DNA from: Eubacteriaceae bacterium
GTDB lineage: Bacteria > Bacillota > Clostridia > Eubacteriales > Anaerofustaceae
Direction of reading: 5' to 3'
Assembly (NCBI GenBank): GCA_009782875.1
Contig: WRIE01000015.1
Span: 1-52,866, forward strand
DNA: 52,866 nucleotides
The stretch's first letter is position 1. Each line of letters begins with the position of its first letter. Shown piece after piece: positions 44,398-52,866 of this stretch. The notes under the pieces are model-generated. The model made no database searches. It was not told the origin of the DNA and worked only from the letters and a program-made list of their open reading frames with translations. Position numbers and translations under genes: made by a program.

Positions 44398-45084
44398 ATG
44401 AAGATCCTGCTAATTGAGGACGAAAAAGACTTGGCAGACGCGTTGACTGCAATTCTGCTAAAGAACAATTACTCAGTTGACAATGCCTATGAGGGTGAAT
44501 ATGGGCTTGATTGCGCGCTTACGTGCATCTATGATTTGATCATCCTGGATGTTATGCTTCCAAAACTGGACGGCTTCGCTGTATTGGCCCATGCAAGGGG
44601 GGCCGGGATAACAACACCTGTGCTAATGCTCACAGCAAGGGGGGAAACCCGCGACAAAGTCGCCGGCCTTGAAGCCGGAGCAGACGACTACCTGCCAAAG
44701 CCATTTGCTATTGACGAGCTTTTGGCGCGAATTAAAGCTTTGGGCAGGCGAAAGGGCGAGTATTTGGCTGGCGGAGAGCACAATTTGGGCAACAACCGCT
44801 TGTTTAACCCTATGAGCCTGGAGCTGAAAACAGAAAGCGGCACAGTCAACCTCACACTCAAAGAGTCCCAGCTTCTCGAATTGCTGCTCTCGCATAGGAA
44901 CACTTATACCTCCAAGGATATGATAATTGAAAAACTCTGGAGCTATGATGCGGATGTGGTTGACAGCCATGTTGAGAGCCAAGTATCGCTGCTAAGAAAA
45001 AAACTCTCGGCCGCCTGCCCGGCGCTCTCGATAAAAGCATCAAGAGGCGTCGGCTACAGGCTCGAAGGACTGGATGATGTTTAA
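44398..45084 (+). CDS. OmpR/PhoB-family response regulator
   Basis: 228 residues from ATG 44398 (GGGG seven nt upstream). The receiver domain has KILLIEDEKDLADALTAIL, the phospho-acceptor Asp in LIILDVMLPKLDGF, the Thr in PVLMLTARGE, and the Lys in ADDYLPKPF. The C-terminal winged helix has SLELKTESGTVNLTLKESQL, and later VDSHVESQVSLLRKKLS, and RGVGYRLEG. It overlaps the histidine kinase gene by 11 nt. It is divergent from the hybrid ABC operon, which it probably controls. Confidence 0.95.
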   Translation: MKILLIEDEKDLADALTAILLKNNYSVDNAYEGEYGLDCALTCIYDLIILDVMLPKLDGFAVLAHARGAGITTPVLMLTARGETRDKVAGLEAGADDYLPKPFAIDELLARIKALGRRKGEYLAGGEHNLGNNRLFNPMSLELKTESGTVNLTLKESQLLELLLSHRNTYTSKDMIIEKLWSYDADVVDSHVESQVSLLRKKLSAACPALSIKASRGVGYRLEGLDDV

Positions 45085-46423
45085 GAAAACCCGAAACAAC
45101 ATACTTATGCTTAACATGGTTATGGTCTCGGCAGTAACCATAATATCTTTCCTCGTTATTTTCTTCACTACTTACAACAGGGTGAAGGTTGAAAACCAGC
45201 AAAAGCTAGTGGCTGAAACAATACAAAACATAATGGTCCAAGACTCCACTGCAAGGAGGCCGCCAAACCGCCGCCACGAAGCAGAAACTAGCGAAGGCAG
45301 CTATTTCTCCGGTTTCGCAACTAGGCGCTTGCCCCCCAATGCCGGGTTGTCTTTCTCTGTGCTTCTAGATGGACAACGAAACATCCTGTCAGTCAACTCA
45401 ATGCTGGAGATGGCTAGCGAAGACTATAGCATTGCCGCAGCGCTTGCTTTAGACATGCCGAACAAAAACCAGACTGTCAGGCTCCACGGTCGCATTTGGC
45501 AATTTGCCAAAACCCCGATAGGCGTAATATTCAAAGAAGAAGATGAAGCGCATGAGCAAATCTTTTACACTTTGGTCAGGTTTCTTGACATTACAGACTC
45601 CATCGCGATGGTCCGCTCACTGGCATTTATGCTTTTTGGCTTGACAGCAGCAATCCTCGCAGCATTCTTTTTTATCTCGCTCTACTTTGCCAACAAGGCT
45701 ATTGAACCAATGGAGCAAGCATGGGAGAAGCAAAACCGGTTTGTCGCCGATGCTTCCCATGAGCTGAGGACGCCAATTTCGACTATCAACGCCAACTGCG
45801 CCGTGCTGCAATCTGAAGGGCCACAGAGCGTTGAGAGCCAAAGCCGGTGGATAGAGAGCATACTTCGAGCCTCAGAGCGCATGGGCAGCTTGGTGGCAAG
45901 TTTGCTGACTTTGACCAGCTTGGAAGATGGGCGCTTTTCCCCGGAGATCATGCCATTTGACCTTGGCGGCTCGTTGGAGCGCGCTATAAGGGAAATTGAA
46001 GCCCCAGCAATTGAAAATTGCCTTTCAATCCAATGCCAGATTGAGCCCGGTGTGCGTGTAGAGAGCGATGAGGAGCATGTAAGCCAGATATTAGGCATCA
46101 TGCTAGACAACGCCGTCAAATACACCCCAAGCGGGGGGGATATTTCAATTGCCATGGGCAAAGAAAAGAGCCAAGCCGTTGTGCAGATACGAAACAGCGG
46201 GCAAGGCATTTCCAAAGAAGCAATGCCTTTCCTGTTTGAACGTTTTTTTAGGGCAGACGCATCCCGCTCATCAGAGCGGAAAGGATATGGCTTGGGCTTG
46301 TCAATCGCGAAGGATATTGCCCAAATGCTTGGCATTGGAATAGAGGCAGAAAGCGAGCCAGGCTCATATGCGCTTTTTACACTGCAAATTCCAGTAAAGC
46401 ACAAAAAGCGCTTCCGGCGCTAA
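45074..46423 (+). CDS. Sensor histidine kinase
   Basis: 449 residues. A first membrane segment (about 10-35), an extracytoplasmic sensor region of about 145 residues with an Arg/Pro-rich patch (ARRPPNRRHEAE), and a second membrane segment (about 180-205). The H-box is FVADASHELRTPISTINAN. The ATPase domain has ILGIMLDNAVKYTPSGGDI (N-box), VVQIRNSGQGISKEAMPFLF (G1 and F) and KGYGLGLSIAKDIA (G2). No clear HAMP domain. The start ATG 45074 lies inside the regulator gene, with GAAGGA upstream. The signal is unknown. Confidence 0.95.
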   Translation: MMFKKTRNNILMLNMVMVSAVTIISFLVIFFTTYNRVKVENQQKLVAETIQNIMVQDSTARRPPNRRHEAETSEGSYFSGFATRRLPPNAGLSFSVLLDGQRNILSVNSMLEMASEDYSIAAALALDMPNKNQTVRLHGRIWQFAKTPIGVIFKEEDEAHEQIFYTLVRFLDITDSIAMVRSLAFMLFGLTAAILAAFFFISLYFANKAIEPMEQAWEKQNRFVADASHELRTPISTINANCAVLQSEGPQSVESQSRWIESILRASERMGSLVASLLTLTSLEDGRFSPEIMPFDLGGSLERAIREIEAPAIENCLSIQCQIEPGVRVESDEEHVSQILGIMLDNAVKYTPSGGDISIAMGKEKSQAVVQIRNSGQGISKEAMPFLFERFFRADASRSSERKGYGLGLSIAKDIAQMLGIGIEAESEPGSYALFTLQIPVKHKKRFRR

Positions 46424-47296
46424 AAACCTCGGTTTGGCAGTCTCACAGCCGCCTACAATGATCATTTCTCCAGTTTTACGTCAGCACTTTTTAGCATTTT
46501 TTTCGTCTACACCAGCCAACGAGCGGAAATAACATCTGTTTTCATCGTAGCAACCGGTGATCCCATAGACAAACTGCATGTGGCGGACTTGCCTGCCCAT
46601 TCACCGACGAGCCGCTATTCTTGCCGCAGGCCACCAAACAGGGAAACGATGGGCAAGAGCACCAAGTCGTGCCTGATAGCCTTCATCATGCTACATCCTC
46701 CTGCTTCCCGTGGCTCTAAAGCAGATAAAGCCTCTCAACAAGAGTTCCCTCACTTATCCTACAATCGCCTCTAAGCGCCCAATCGCATGCTTTCCAGCCT
46801 CTTTGAGCTTTCCGTTTTCCGGGCGATCTTTTCATCATCGCTGAACGTATTGCCTTTTGGAAATCCATATATGGTTATGGATGCAATAATCGCCATAACA
46901 AATTTCGATGGTAGACTGGCCGTATAAACCAGTGTTGAGAATTCCGGTAATGCACACCCAATCTCTGATATCGCCAACCATGATAGCCCCTTCCGGCTTT
47001 ATTGAAGCGTTATAACTTGTGATGCCGCCGCGGGCAATAAGAGCCGCATCAAGTGCACTGGCAGCATCATACGCAGCATCTTGGTGAAGTAAGATTGACA
47101 AAAAAATAACGAATTTGGATTTGTGTCATATTTGATTTGGGCAGCTCCTGGGAGATTCTTTTTTTTGGATTGTACAGATGCTAATAGTCGACAAAATATG
47201 AGATTAATTGTATTAACCTCAGCAATAGGTGTGTTATCTTTAGTTATCACACAAAAGGAGAGTGCACCAATCTGGAGCCAAAACCCTCATACCATG
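46424..47296. other. Eroded region, no supported gene
   Basis: About 870 nt. Minus-strand frames at 46771-47101 hold phrases in two alternating frames (ARGGITSYNASIKPEGAI; ASITIYGFPKGNTFSDDE) that look like one decayed protein, but I cannot name it. No terminator with a T-run follows the kinase gene. Confidence 0.4.
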
Positions 47297-48158
47297 CTAA
47301 GAGGCTGTTTAATATCCATAAATGTAAACGCTAAAAAGGCTGTTTAACATTATATGAGAAGTAAATATCCAAGCGGTATAACGAAAGAGCAATTCGAGAT
47401 TATCAAGCCCTTTTTAGAGTCTGCCGCCAAAGCAACACGGCCATACACATATGACTTGTACGATATTTTTTGCTCGATACTATATGTTTTGCGCGAAGGG
47501 TGCAGATGGAGGGCATTGCCCCACGACTTTCCAAAATGGGAGGATGTTTACTGCCATTATTGAAAATGGGGCAAAAAAAACTACATAAATAAAGATGAGC
47601 GCAGCGCTTTAGAAAAAGCCTTGGATGAGCTGGCTATGCCAGAGCGGATTATTAACGGTAGAAGCCCTGGCCCGTCGATGCTGGCAATTGACTCAAAAAG
47701 CATAAAAAACGCTTTCACAGCAGGCGAGAACGGCTATGATGCGGGGAAAAAAAATATCAGGGGCGAAAGTGCGCTTGGCGGCTGACACTCGTGGGCTGCC
47801 CCATGGCATACACGTCACTACAGCAGATTTTACAGACAGGGATGGGGCAACAGAGCTGGCTGTAATTAATGCAGGCAAATACGAAAGCGTCGAGACTGTT
47901 TTAGCTGGCAGCGCCTATACTGGGGAGAGCTTTGCAGAAGCAATAAAAGGGCTGGTTGACGCGAAAGTCGAGGTTGTCAAGCGCAACGAGGTCCATATGT
48001 TCATTGTCCTTCCCAAAAGATGGATTGTTGAAAGGTCATTCGGATGGGCCGACAGTTGCCGGAGGCTATGGAAGGTTTGCGAAAGGCGCTTGGGCACATT
48101 TTGCCAAATGTTGTATTGTCGTTCATTTCAGTTCTTTTAATACTAAACATCCTCTTAG
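47297..48158 (+). mobile_element. IS5-family insertion sequence
   Basis: Ends match as inverted repeats: CTAAGAGGCTGTTTAATAT from 47297 inward, and CTAAGAGGATGTTTAGTAT from 48158 inward, 17 of 19. The 862-nt length and the two-frame transposase fit the IS427 group of IS5. The target duplication is not obvious. Confidence 0.8.
47354..48140 (+). pseudogene. IS5-family transposase, in-frame stop plus frame change
   Basis: The first part (47354-47563) has SGITKEQFEIIKPFLES and REGCRWRALPHDFPKWEDVY. A TGA at 47561 is followed in the same frame by KWGKK and by GPSMLAIDSKSIKN, the first catalytic Asp. At about 47740 the frame moves by -1 within a run of eight A residues. It continues GAKVRLAADTRGLPHGIHVT (second Asp), then IVERSFGWADSCRRL (Glu motif). 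The A-run could be a programmed slippage site as in related two-frame IS5 members; the TGA, however, makes this copy probably inactive. Confidence 0.85.
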
Positions 48159-48282
48159 AATGATCTTGGTGAGGATGCTGTGAGGATGCTGTATTTGGTA
48201 CAAGGCTCCCTTGACCTTAGGTTTAATAGGGTTGCTGCAAAGTCATTGAAATGAATCGCAACCGCTCTAGTCAACCAACGTG

Positions 48283-49629
48283 CTAATCCTCTCCATCATC
48301 ATCCGTAGCAAGCTTCACTTCAACTGCCTCAATACGCCGGTCTTTGACCACAAGCACCTTGAAATCCAGCCCGTGGACGCTTATTTCAGGCATGCTCCCG
48401 TCTGTTGGCACTATAGTCAGCTCATTGAGGATCAAACCGCCAACAGTGTCGAATTCCCCTTCGCTTGGGATAAGCGCCCCTGTCGCTTCAGAAAGCGCTT
48501 CTAAAGTCGCGCTGCCCGGCACTTTCCAGATGCCGTATCCTTGGGGTGCGATCTGCTCTTCTTCGACAATGTCCAGCTCGTCATAGATATTGCCGACGAT
48601 CTCTTCAATCAAATCTTCCAAAGTGACAAGTCCGCTGATCCCGCCATACTCATCCACGACTATCGCCATATGGATTTTTTCCCTTTGCATATTTTTAAAA
48701 AGTACATCAGTGCGAACTGACTCGGGGACAAAGTATGCCGGCCGCAATAGCTCCACTAAAGGCTTTGGCTCCCTGGTCGCCAAGTTCAGCAGGAAGTCCC
48801 TTGCCATGAGCATCCCCTTGATGTCGTCAGGATCTTCTTCATAGACAGGAAACCTGGAGTATCCCGTTGTTTTTATCAATTCGAGGATTTCGTCGTCAGT
48901 GGCGTGTATATTGATAAAATCAATATCAGTCCTGTGTATCATAACATCTTGCGCTGCCATGTTGTTAAACTCAAATATGTTTTCGATCATTTCTTTCTCG
49001 TCTCTGCCGATAGCGCCTTTTTCGTCAGCGACATCCACCATATACAAGATTTCTTCTTCGCTCACTTCAGTCTCTGTCTTGTTCGGGTCAACGCGAAGCA
49101 GCTTCAATATGCCGTTTGTCGCAATACTCAACAAGAAAACAATTGGTTTTAGCACTGTTGTCAAAATGTTTACTGGGGAGGCGATTGCTCTTGCAAGGCT
49201 GTCCGCTTTTTGCATTGCGATCCGTTTGGGAACCAGTTCTCCGAATATGAGCATAAAGAATGATAAAGCAGCAGTGATTGAAATGAGGGATACACTATTC
49301 AAAGCCCTTGGGCTGATAGCTGAAATTTTAAGTTTTTCAACAGCGAATAATGTAAGCCGTTCAGAAAAATCATTTGCAGCGAATGCGGATGCCAGCAATC
49401 CTGCGAGAGTGATTCCAACTTGGATAGTTGAAAGGAAAGATGTAGGGTTTTGTATAAGGCTCAAAAGCTTTAAAGCCCTCTTGTCGCCTTCAGCGGCGCG
49501 AGCCCTGATCCTGTTGTCATTTGCGGATAAAACTGCAATTTCTGCAGCTGCAAAAAGTGCATTTAGGGCTATGAGGGCAATCTGTAAAACTAATTTAGGC
49601 CCCAAGGGGTCGTCGGACAAAATAATCAC
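48283..49629 (-). CDS. CNNM/CorC-HlyC family membrane protein
   Basis: 448 residues. A DUF21/CNNM transmembrane domain covers about 1-200 (LIALNALFAAAEIAVLSAND, FLSTIQVGITLAGLLASAF). A CBS pair follows (about 220-340: AAQDVMIHRTDIDFINIHAT; HMAIVVDEYGGISGLVTLED with the conserved DEYGG..G). A CorC_HlyC C-terminal domain closes it (about 355-440: YGIWKVPGSATLEALSEAT; FDTVGGLI). These proteins are linked to Mg/Co or Na-coupled Mg efflux; older haemolysin names are misleading. GGAG lies only one nt before GTG 49629 but ten nt before TTG 49620, so the true start may be 49620. Confidence 0.92.
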   Translation of the reverse strand: MIILSDDPLGPKLVLQIALIALNALFAAAEIAVLSANDNRIRARAAEGDKRALKLLSLIQNPTSFLSTIQVGITLAGLLASAFAANDFSERLTLFAVEKLKISAISPRALNSVSLISITAALSFFMLIFGELVPKRIAMQKADSLARAIASPVNILTTVLKPIVFLLSIATNGILKLLRVDPNKTETEVSEEEILYMVDVADEKGAIGRDEKEMIENIFEFNNMAAQDVMIHRTDIDFINIHATDDEILELIKTTGYSRFPVYEEDPDDIKGMLMARDFLLNLATREPKPLVELLRPAYFVPESVRTDVLFKNMQREKIHMAIVVDEYGGISGLVTLEDLIEEIVGNIYDELDIVEEEQIAPQGYGIWKVPGSATLEALSEATGALIPSEGEFDTVGGLILNELTIVPTDGSMPEISVHGLDFKVLVVKDRRIEAVEVKLATDDDGED

Positions 49630-49689
49630 GCTCCTAATTGGTATAAATGCTGCTGTTAAGAAGCATCGATGCCACTTAATATTAGCTCA

Positions 49690-50545
49690 GTATAGCATAA
49701 GTGGCATATCGAAACAACAACACTAATTAATTGAATTTCCTGAGCCAACACTTTCCAGTCCGGATAGATACTGGATCATTGGCATACGCATAGCCAAGTG
49801 TCTCAATGGCCACTGCGTGTAGCGTTACATTGCCTACAAGTGCAGTAGCCAGATTGCGCTAGAAAAGACGCGTGCCCTTGCGGGCGCCCGGATACCAGAT
49901 CTCGTACACAACCTGCCATATTGAGCCGGTCACAGTCGGGAGGATCGTGGAGGGTAGGAACAGGCATGGCAGTGCTGGTGCTGGTGCTGGGCGCCTATAG
50001 GCAAGATAGCCTGAACCACATTTCCTACAGTAGCTACAGCAGCAGAGGCATCCATTTTTTTGCTGGACAATAGTGGCAAAGTTCCACACCCAGTCAAAAG
50101 ATCCATCTTAATTGGTGCCACATCGCTTCTTCGTATCCTTGTAAAGTACAATATTTTCGCCTATCCCAACGAGGCAGCCCATTAGACATGTCATTGTTGC
50201 CTGCAAATATGCTGCGGCTTCCTCCAGTTGGAGAATTTGTGTGTTATTGCGGTTTGGTGATGTGCACAAGCATTTTTTCACACGCTTATGGAATGTGTAA
50301 ACACGAAATCAAAACTTTTGTAGGTAAAAATACCCTATATTACAGCGATTTCTGCTAAAGGTTTGGATTCTAGGGAACGATGTAACGCATTTGGGAATTG
50401 ATGTTCCTGCTTCGCTATTTAAGCGCTTAATTGACATTCCATTTGAATCTGCGCACAAGAGACTGCTATTGCCAAAGACTTGTGATATTTGGGTGTGTTT
50501 TAAAAAAACAAAACCTATAGTGCTAATCTACATAAATTATGAAAG
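49690..50545. other. Gap with possible gene fragments
   Basis: No intact gene. A minus-strand pair of overlapping frames (49859-50151) includes VGNVVQAILPIGAQHQHQH, encoded by a GCTGGT-type short repeat near 49975. A plus frame, 50328-50573, has no start before TTG 50391 and reads LFKRLIDIPFESAHKRLLLP. Neither is recognised. Confidence 0.35.
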
Positions 50546-50549
50546 CAGC

Positions 50550-51237
50550 TTAAGCTACAAATGCCTCAAACATTGATAGAAGCTTGTCAAAGCGCATTGA
50601 AACGCGCCTAAAATCCTTTAGCCTGCAGAAGAAGCGCTCAACAATGTTTCGCCTTTTGCAAAACACCTTGTCATAAGGCCTCTGGGTTTTTAGCGTTTTT
50701 CTTTGGCGGCGAAACCAGCCCGGCCCCCTCAGCCTCAAGATATGCTCTTATGTCCACAGAGCCATAAGCCTTGCCGCCAGCAACCCTTGCGCCATCCTCA
50801 AATTCCGCGTCATAAAACAGAGGGACAGCCGCCTTGCCGTCGTGCATGCTTGCAGGCGTCCAAAGTATGGCCACTGGCTTTCCTCCGCCATCGGCAAGGG
50901 CGTGGGTCTTTGCCGCCCTGCCCCCGCGCGCCGAATCGATGCCCTGCCCCCTCGAGCCTTCAGATGAGGCTGCGGCGCCGGCCGAGGCGCGGTGGCCCTT
51001 GGCATACGTTGAATCCACATGGCCTTCACCGGCGGGCCCTGCAGCTATGCTCCCTAGAATCCTCTCAACCAAGCCTTCTTCTATCCATTTGCGGAACCTT
51101 CCATACACGGCCTGCCACTTGCCGAGCCTCTCTGGCATGTCCCGCCACGGAGCCCCTGTGGCCAGCAGCCATGAAAGGGCTTGCAAGACTGCGTCAACGG
51201 GCATTGGCGGCCTGCCGCGTGGGTAAAGACATGGCAA
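50550..51237 (-). pseudogene. IS5-family transposase, 5'-truncated and frameshifted
   Basis: GRPPMPVDAVLQALSWLLAT and GAPWRDMPERLGKWQAVYGR start the recognisable part, about 25 residues into the normal protein. VDSTYAKGHRAS holds the first Asp, and a Ser/Arg-Gly insert is followed by ALADGGGKPVAILWTPASMHD. The frame changes by +1 near 50700, and the end reads RRNIVERFFCRLKDFRRVSM with the Glu motif. The 5' end runs directly into another transposase remnant near 51230. Confidence 0.85.
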
Positions 51238-52685
51238 GCAGCCTGTAAAGGTTGTGCGTCAAAATTGTCATTGTGAAGTCGAAGTCCACCTTGACCACCA
51301 TCCCGGAAGAGTTCCGGTTCAAGTGGAAGAACTCGATGTGCTTTGAGATCTCCTTTTCGACCAGCCACCTCCTCGAGTATTTCTGGACGATTTGCGCTGC
51401 GCCAGCCTCGAAGTCGTTTGTTATAATCACAGCCGGCTTTATCTTTCCGTGCCCAGTCATGTAGATCTGGCGGACCTTCCCTTCATAGCCTTTCAGCTGT
51501 GCGCTCTCCTCAAAAAGCTTGACGTTCCTGTGTTTCCGTTGGCACGCTTGATCTTTGTATTTTTCCACTTGTCGATTTTGCCGATCCTCTCCAGCAGCGA
51601 ATTGCTACGCCTCCTTATTGTCACGAACATGGTCCCTCGCTTGTTGAGCTCGCTTAGGTTCTGGCATGTTGTCATTTTGCTGTCGAACACAAGGTATTCA
51701 AGGCCCGCCGGCATCTGGAAGTCCAGAAACTCGAGCACGGTCCAATTGCTGTTGGAATGCCCTGCAAGTGGTGTCGCCATAGCAGATGATCCCGCTCCCG
51801 GAGTCTTGCGCCAGCACGGCGGGCATCGACTCGAGGGCCTTGCCCCTATTGCCGGACCAGTTGTTCTGCAGGCTGTCCCCATCGCCCCAGTATGGGATGG
51901 AGGTGAAGTCCAGGTTCGCAGTGTCGCCAAGAAGCCCATCCTCCTCCCATATATCCCCCAGGCTCCTGAGGACGGTTAAGTTCATTCCGTAGGTGACGAA
52001 GCTGGAGTAGGAGCTGTACCAGGCTGCCTTGGGCAGCACATTCACCCAGGCGAACATGCCCATGCCCCGGTCCATGCGCCACAAGCCGTCCGTGCTGTGC
52101 CGCTTCACACTGGAGAGCTTCAGGGCTAGGAAGCAAAGGATGGACCGGAGGCGGTCCATGGATTTTGTCTGAGGGTAGCCCGACTCCAATACCGCCTTGT
52201 CTATCCCATGCCCAGCGAGCACCGGGAAGAAAGCCAGGAGCCCGAGCGACTCGCTGGTCAACGACTCTTTGGCGGAGAAATCCAGTGCCCTGGTTTTCTC
52301 CGCCTGCAATTTCCCCAGCCTGGGCTGCAGCTCCGCGCCGCTTTAGCGGCTTTGCTGCGGCACTGCAGCTTGGCGAAGCCCTCCCTCTTGAGCACCGAGT
52401 TGATATATTGTGTGGATACAGGCATACCAAGCCCGTCCAAAGCCGATTTTATCTCTGGCACAGACATGTTGGCTTTGCGCATGGCAGCCACCTTCTCCTC
52501 AAGCGCGCTTTCCAGAAGCTTGCGCCCAAGCTTGGGAGGGGAAAAGAAGGGATCCTTTCCCGGGTCGGCAGCAAGCTCGGCCTTGAAGTCCCTCGCAAGG
52601 GAGTAGAAAGTGCTTTTAGTGTAGCCGAACTCTTTGCCAGCCTCGTCGGCGCTCATTCCGCCAACGAAGAAGACCCGTAGGGCGC
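51194..52685 (-). pseudogene. IS4-like DDE transposase, multiply frameshifted and 3'-truncated
   Basis: The N-terminal helix-turn-helix region is ALRVFFVGGMSADEAGKEFG then YTKSTFYSLARDFK (about 52685-52590). The middle has DTANLDFTSIPYWGDGD and LEYLVFDSKMTT, and the C-terminal part has IITNDFEAGAAQIVQKYSRR then WLVEKEISKHIEFFHLNRNS. Frames change near 52290, 51760 and 51540. The protein should continue past LYRLLAM but is cut where the IS5 remnant begins. The broad family (DDE, YxRRW..E) is clear; the exact IS family is not. The last 180 nt of the window hold no feature I can support. Confidence 0.75.
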
Positions 52686-52866
52686 AGTACTTTTACTAGG
52701 CCTTGTTGCCAGGATCCAGGAAGTAGTTTAGTGATAGATTGAAAAGAACTAGTGCTCTGTAAAGTGTAAAATCGCTACAAAACCATTTTAATTTGTTTTT
52801 ATCCATCTATGCAGTTTCCTTGAAAATAGGAGTAGGATATAAGCGCTTCAGCTTAACTCTTGCATC

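Noticed and set aside
47561..47563. TGA read as tryptophan or as recoding in the IS5 transposase
   Set aside because: Other genes in the window use TGA as a stop, including hisB/hisC overlaps, so a stop mutation is simpler.

Overview
The window looks like an accessory-rich stretch of chromosome from an anaerobic Bacillota of the Clostridia type. The pointers are pyruvate phosphate dikinase, a class III fructose-1,6-bisphosphatase, the short HisG plus HisZ pair, type III pantothenate kinase, a TepA-like ClpP protease, a bactofilin, a clostridial collagen-like protein, and remnants of IS66, IS30, IS5 and IS630. There is no rRNA, tRNA, CRISPR array or phage. The taxon is inferred from gene content only.

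Layout. Positions 1-5250 are a decayed zone: a broken C39-like peptidase, a probable group II intron domain V, IS630, IS30 and IS66 remnants, a large three-way-junction inverted repeat, and one intact collagen-like gene. Positions 5480-15055 hold ppdK with a textbook promoter, a class B penicillin-binding protein, a bactofilin and an M23 peptidase (envelope morphogenesis), and fbp. Positions 15171-26379 carry a PKD-domain surface protein, rsmI, a TetR regulator, several unrecognised membrane proteins, an IspD/TarI-type cytidylyltransferase and tepA. Positions 26596-35737 carry pgsA (+) convergent with a long minus-strand operon hisZ-hisG-hisD-hisC-hisB-hisA-hisIE-(unknown)-coaX-dusB. The operon lacks hisH and hisF.

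Positions 36371-46423 are the most distinctive functional unit. A six-gene, tightly coupled minus-strand operon joins a solute-binding lipoprotein with an N-terminal Asp-box/propeller-like half, two MalF/MalG-type permeases, an HlyD-type adaptor, a MacB-periplasmic-core-like membrane protein and one MsmK/UgpC-type ATPase. A two-component system is divergent to it across a perfect 19-bp inverted repeat. Importer-type and exporter-type parts therefore share one transcription unit.

Positions 46424-52866 are again eroded: an IS5 element with a candidate -1 slippage site, a CorC/HlyC-type membrane protein, and a junction where two truncated transposases meet.

The second main observation is a leader element of about 120 nt found three times, before hisD, the PBP gene and the M23 gene. 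It has a conserved block near GCCTTAGCGGGC, a shared AAGGAGATGGCGCAT-like ribosome-binding segment, and a GC hairpin lying between the Shine-Dalgarno and the start codon. It looks like a shared translational regulator or a dispersed mobile leader.
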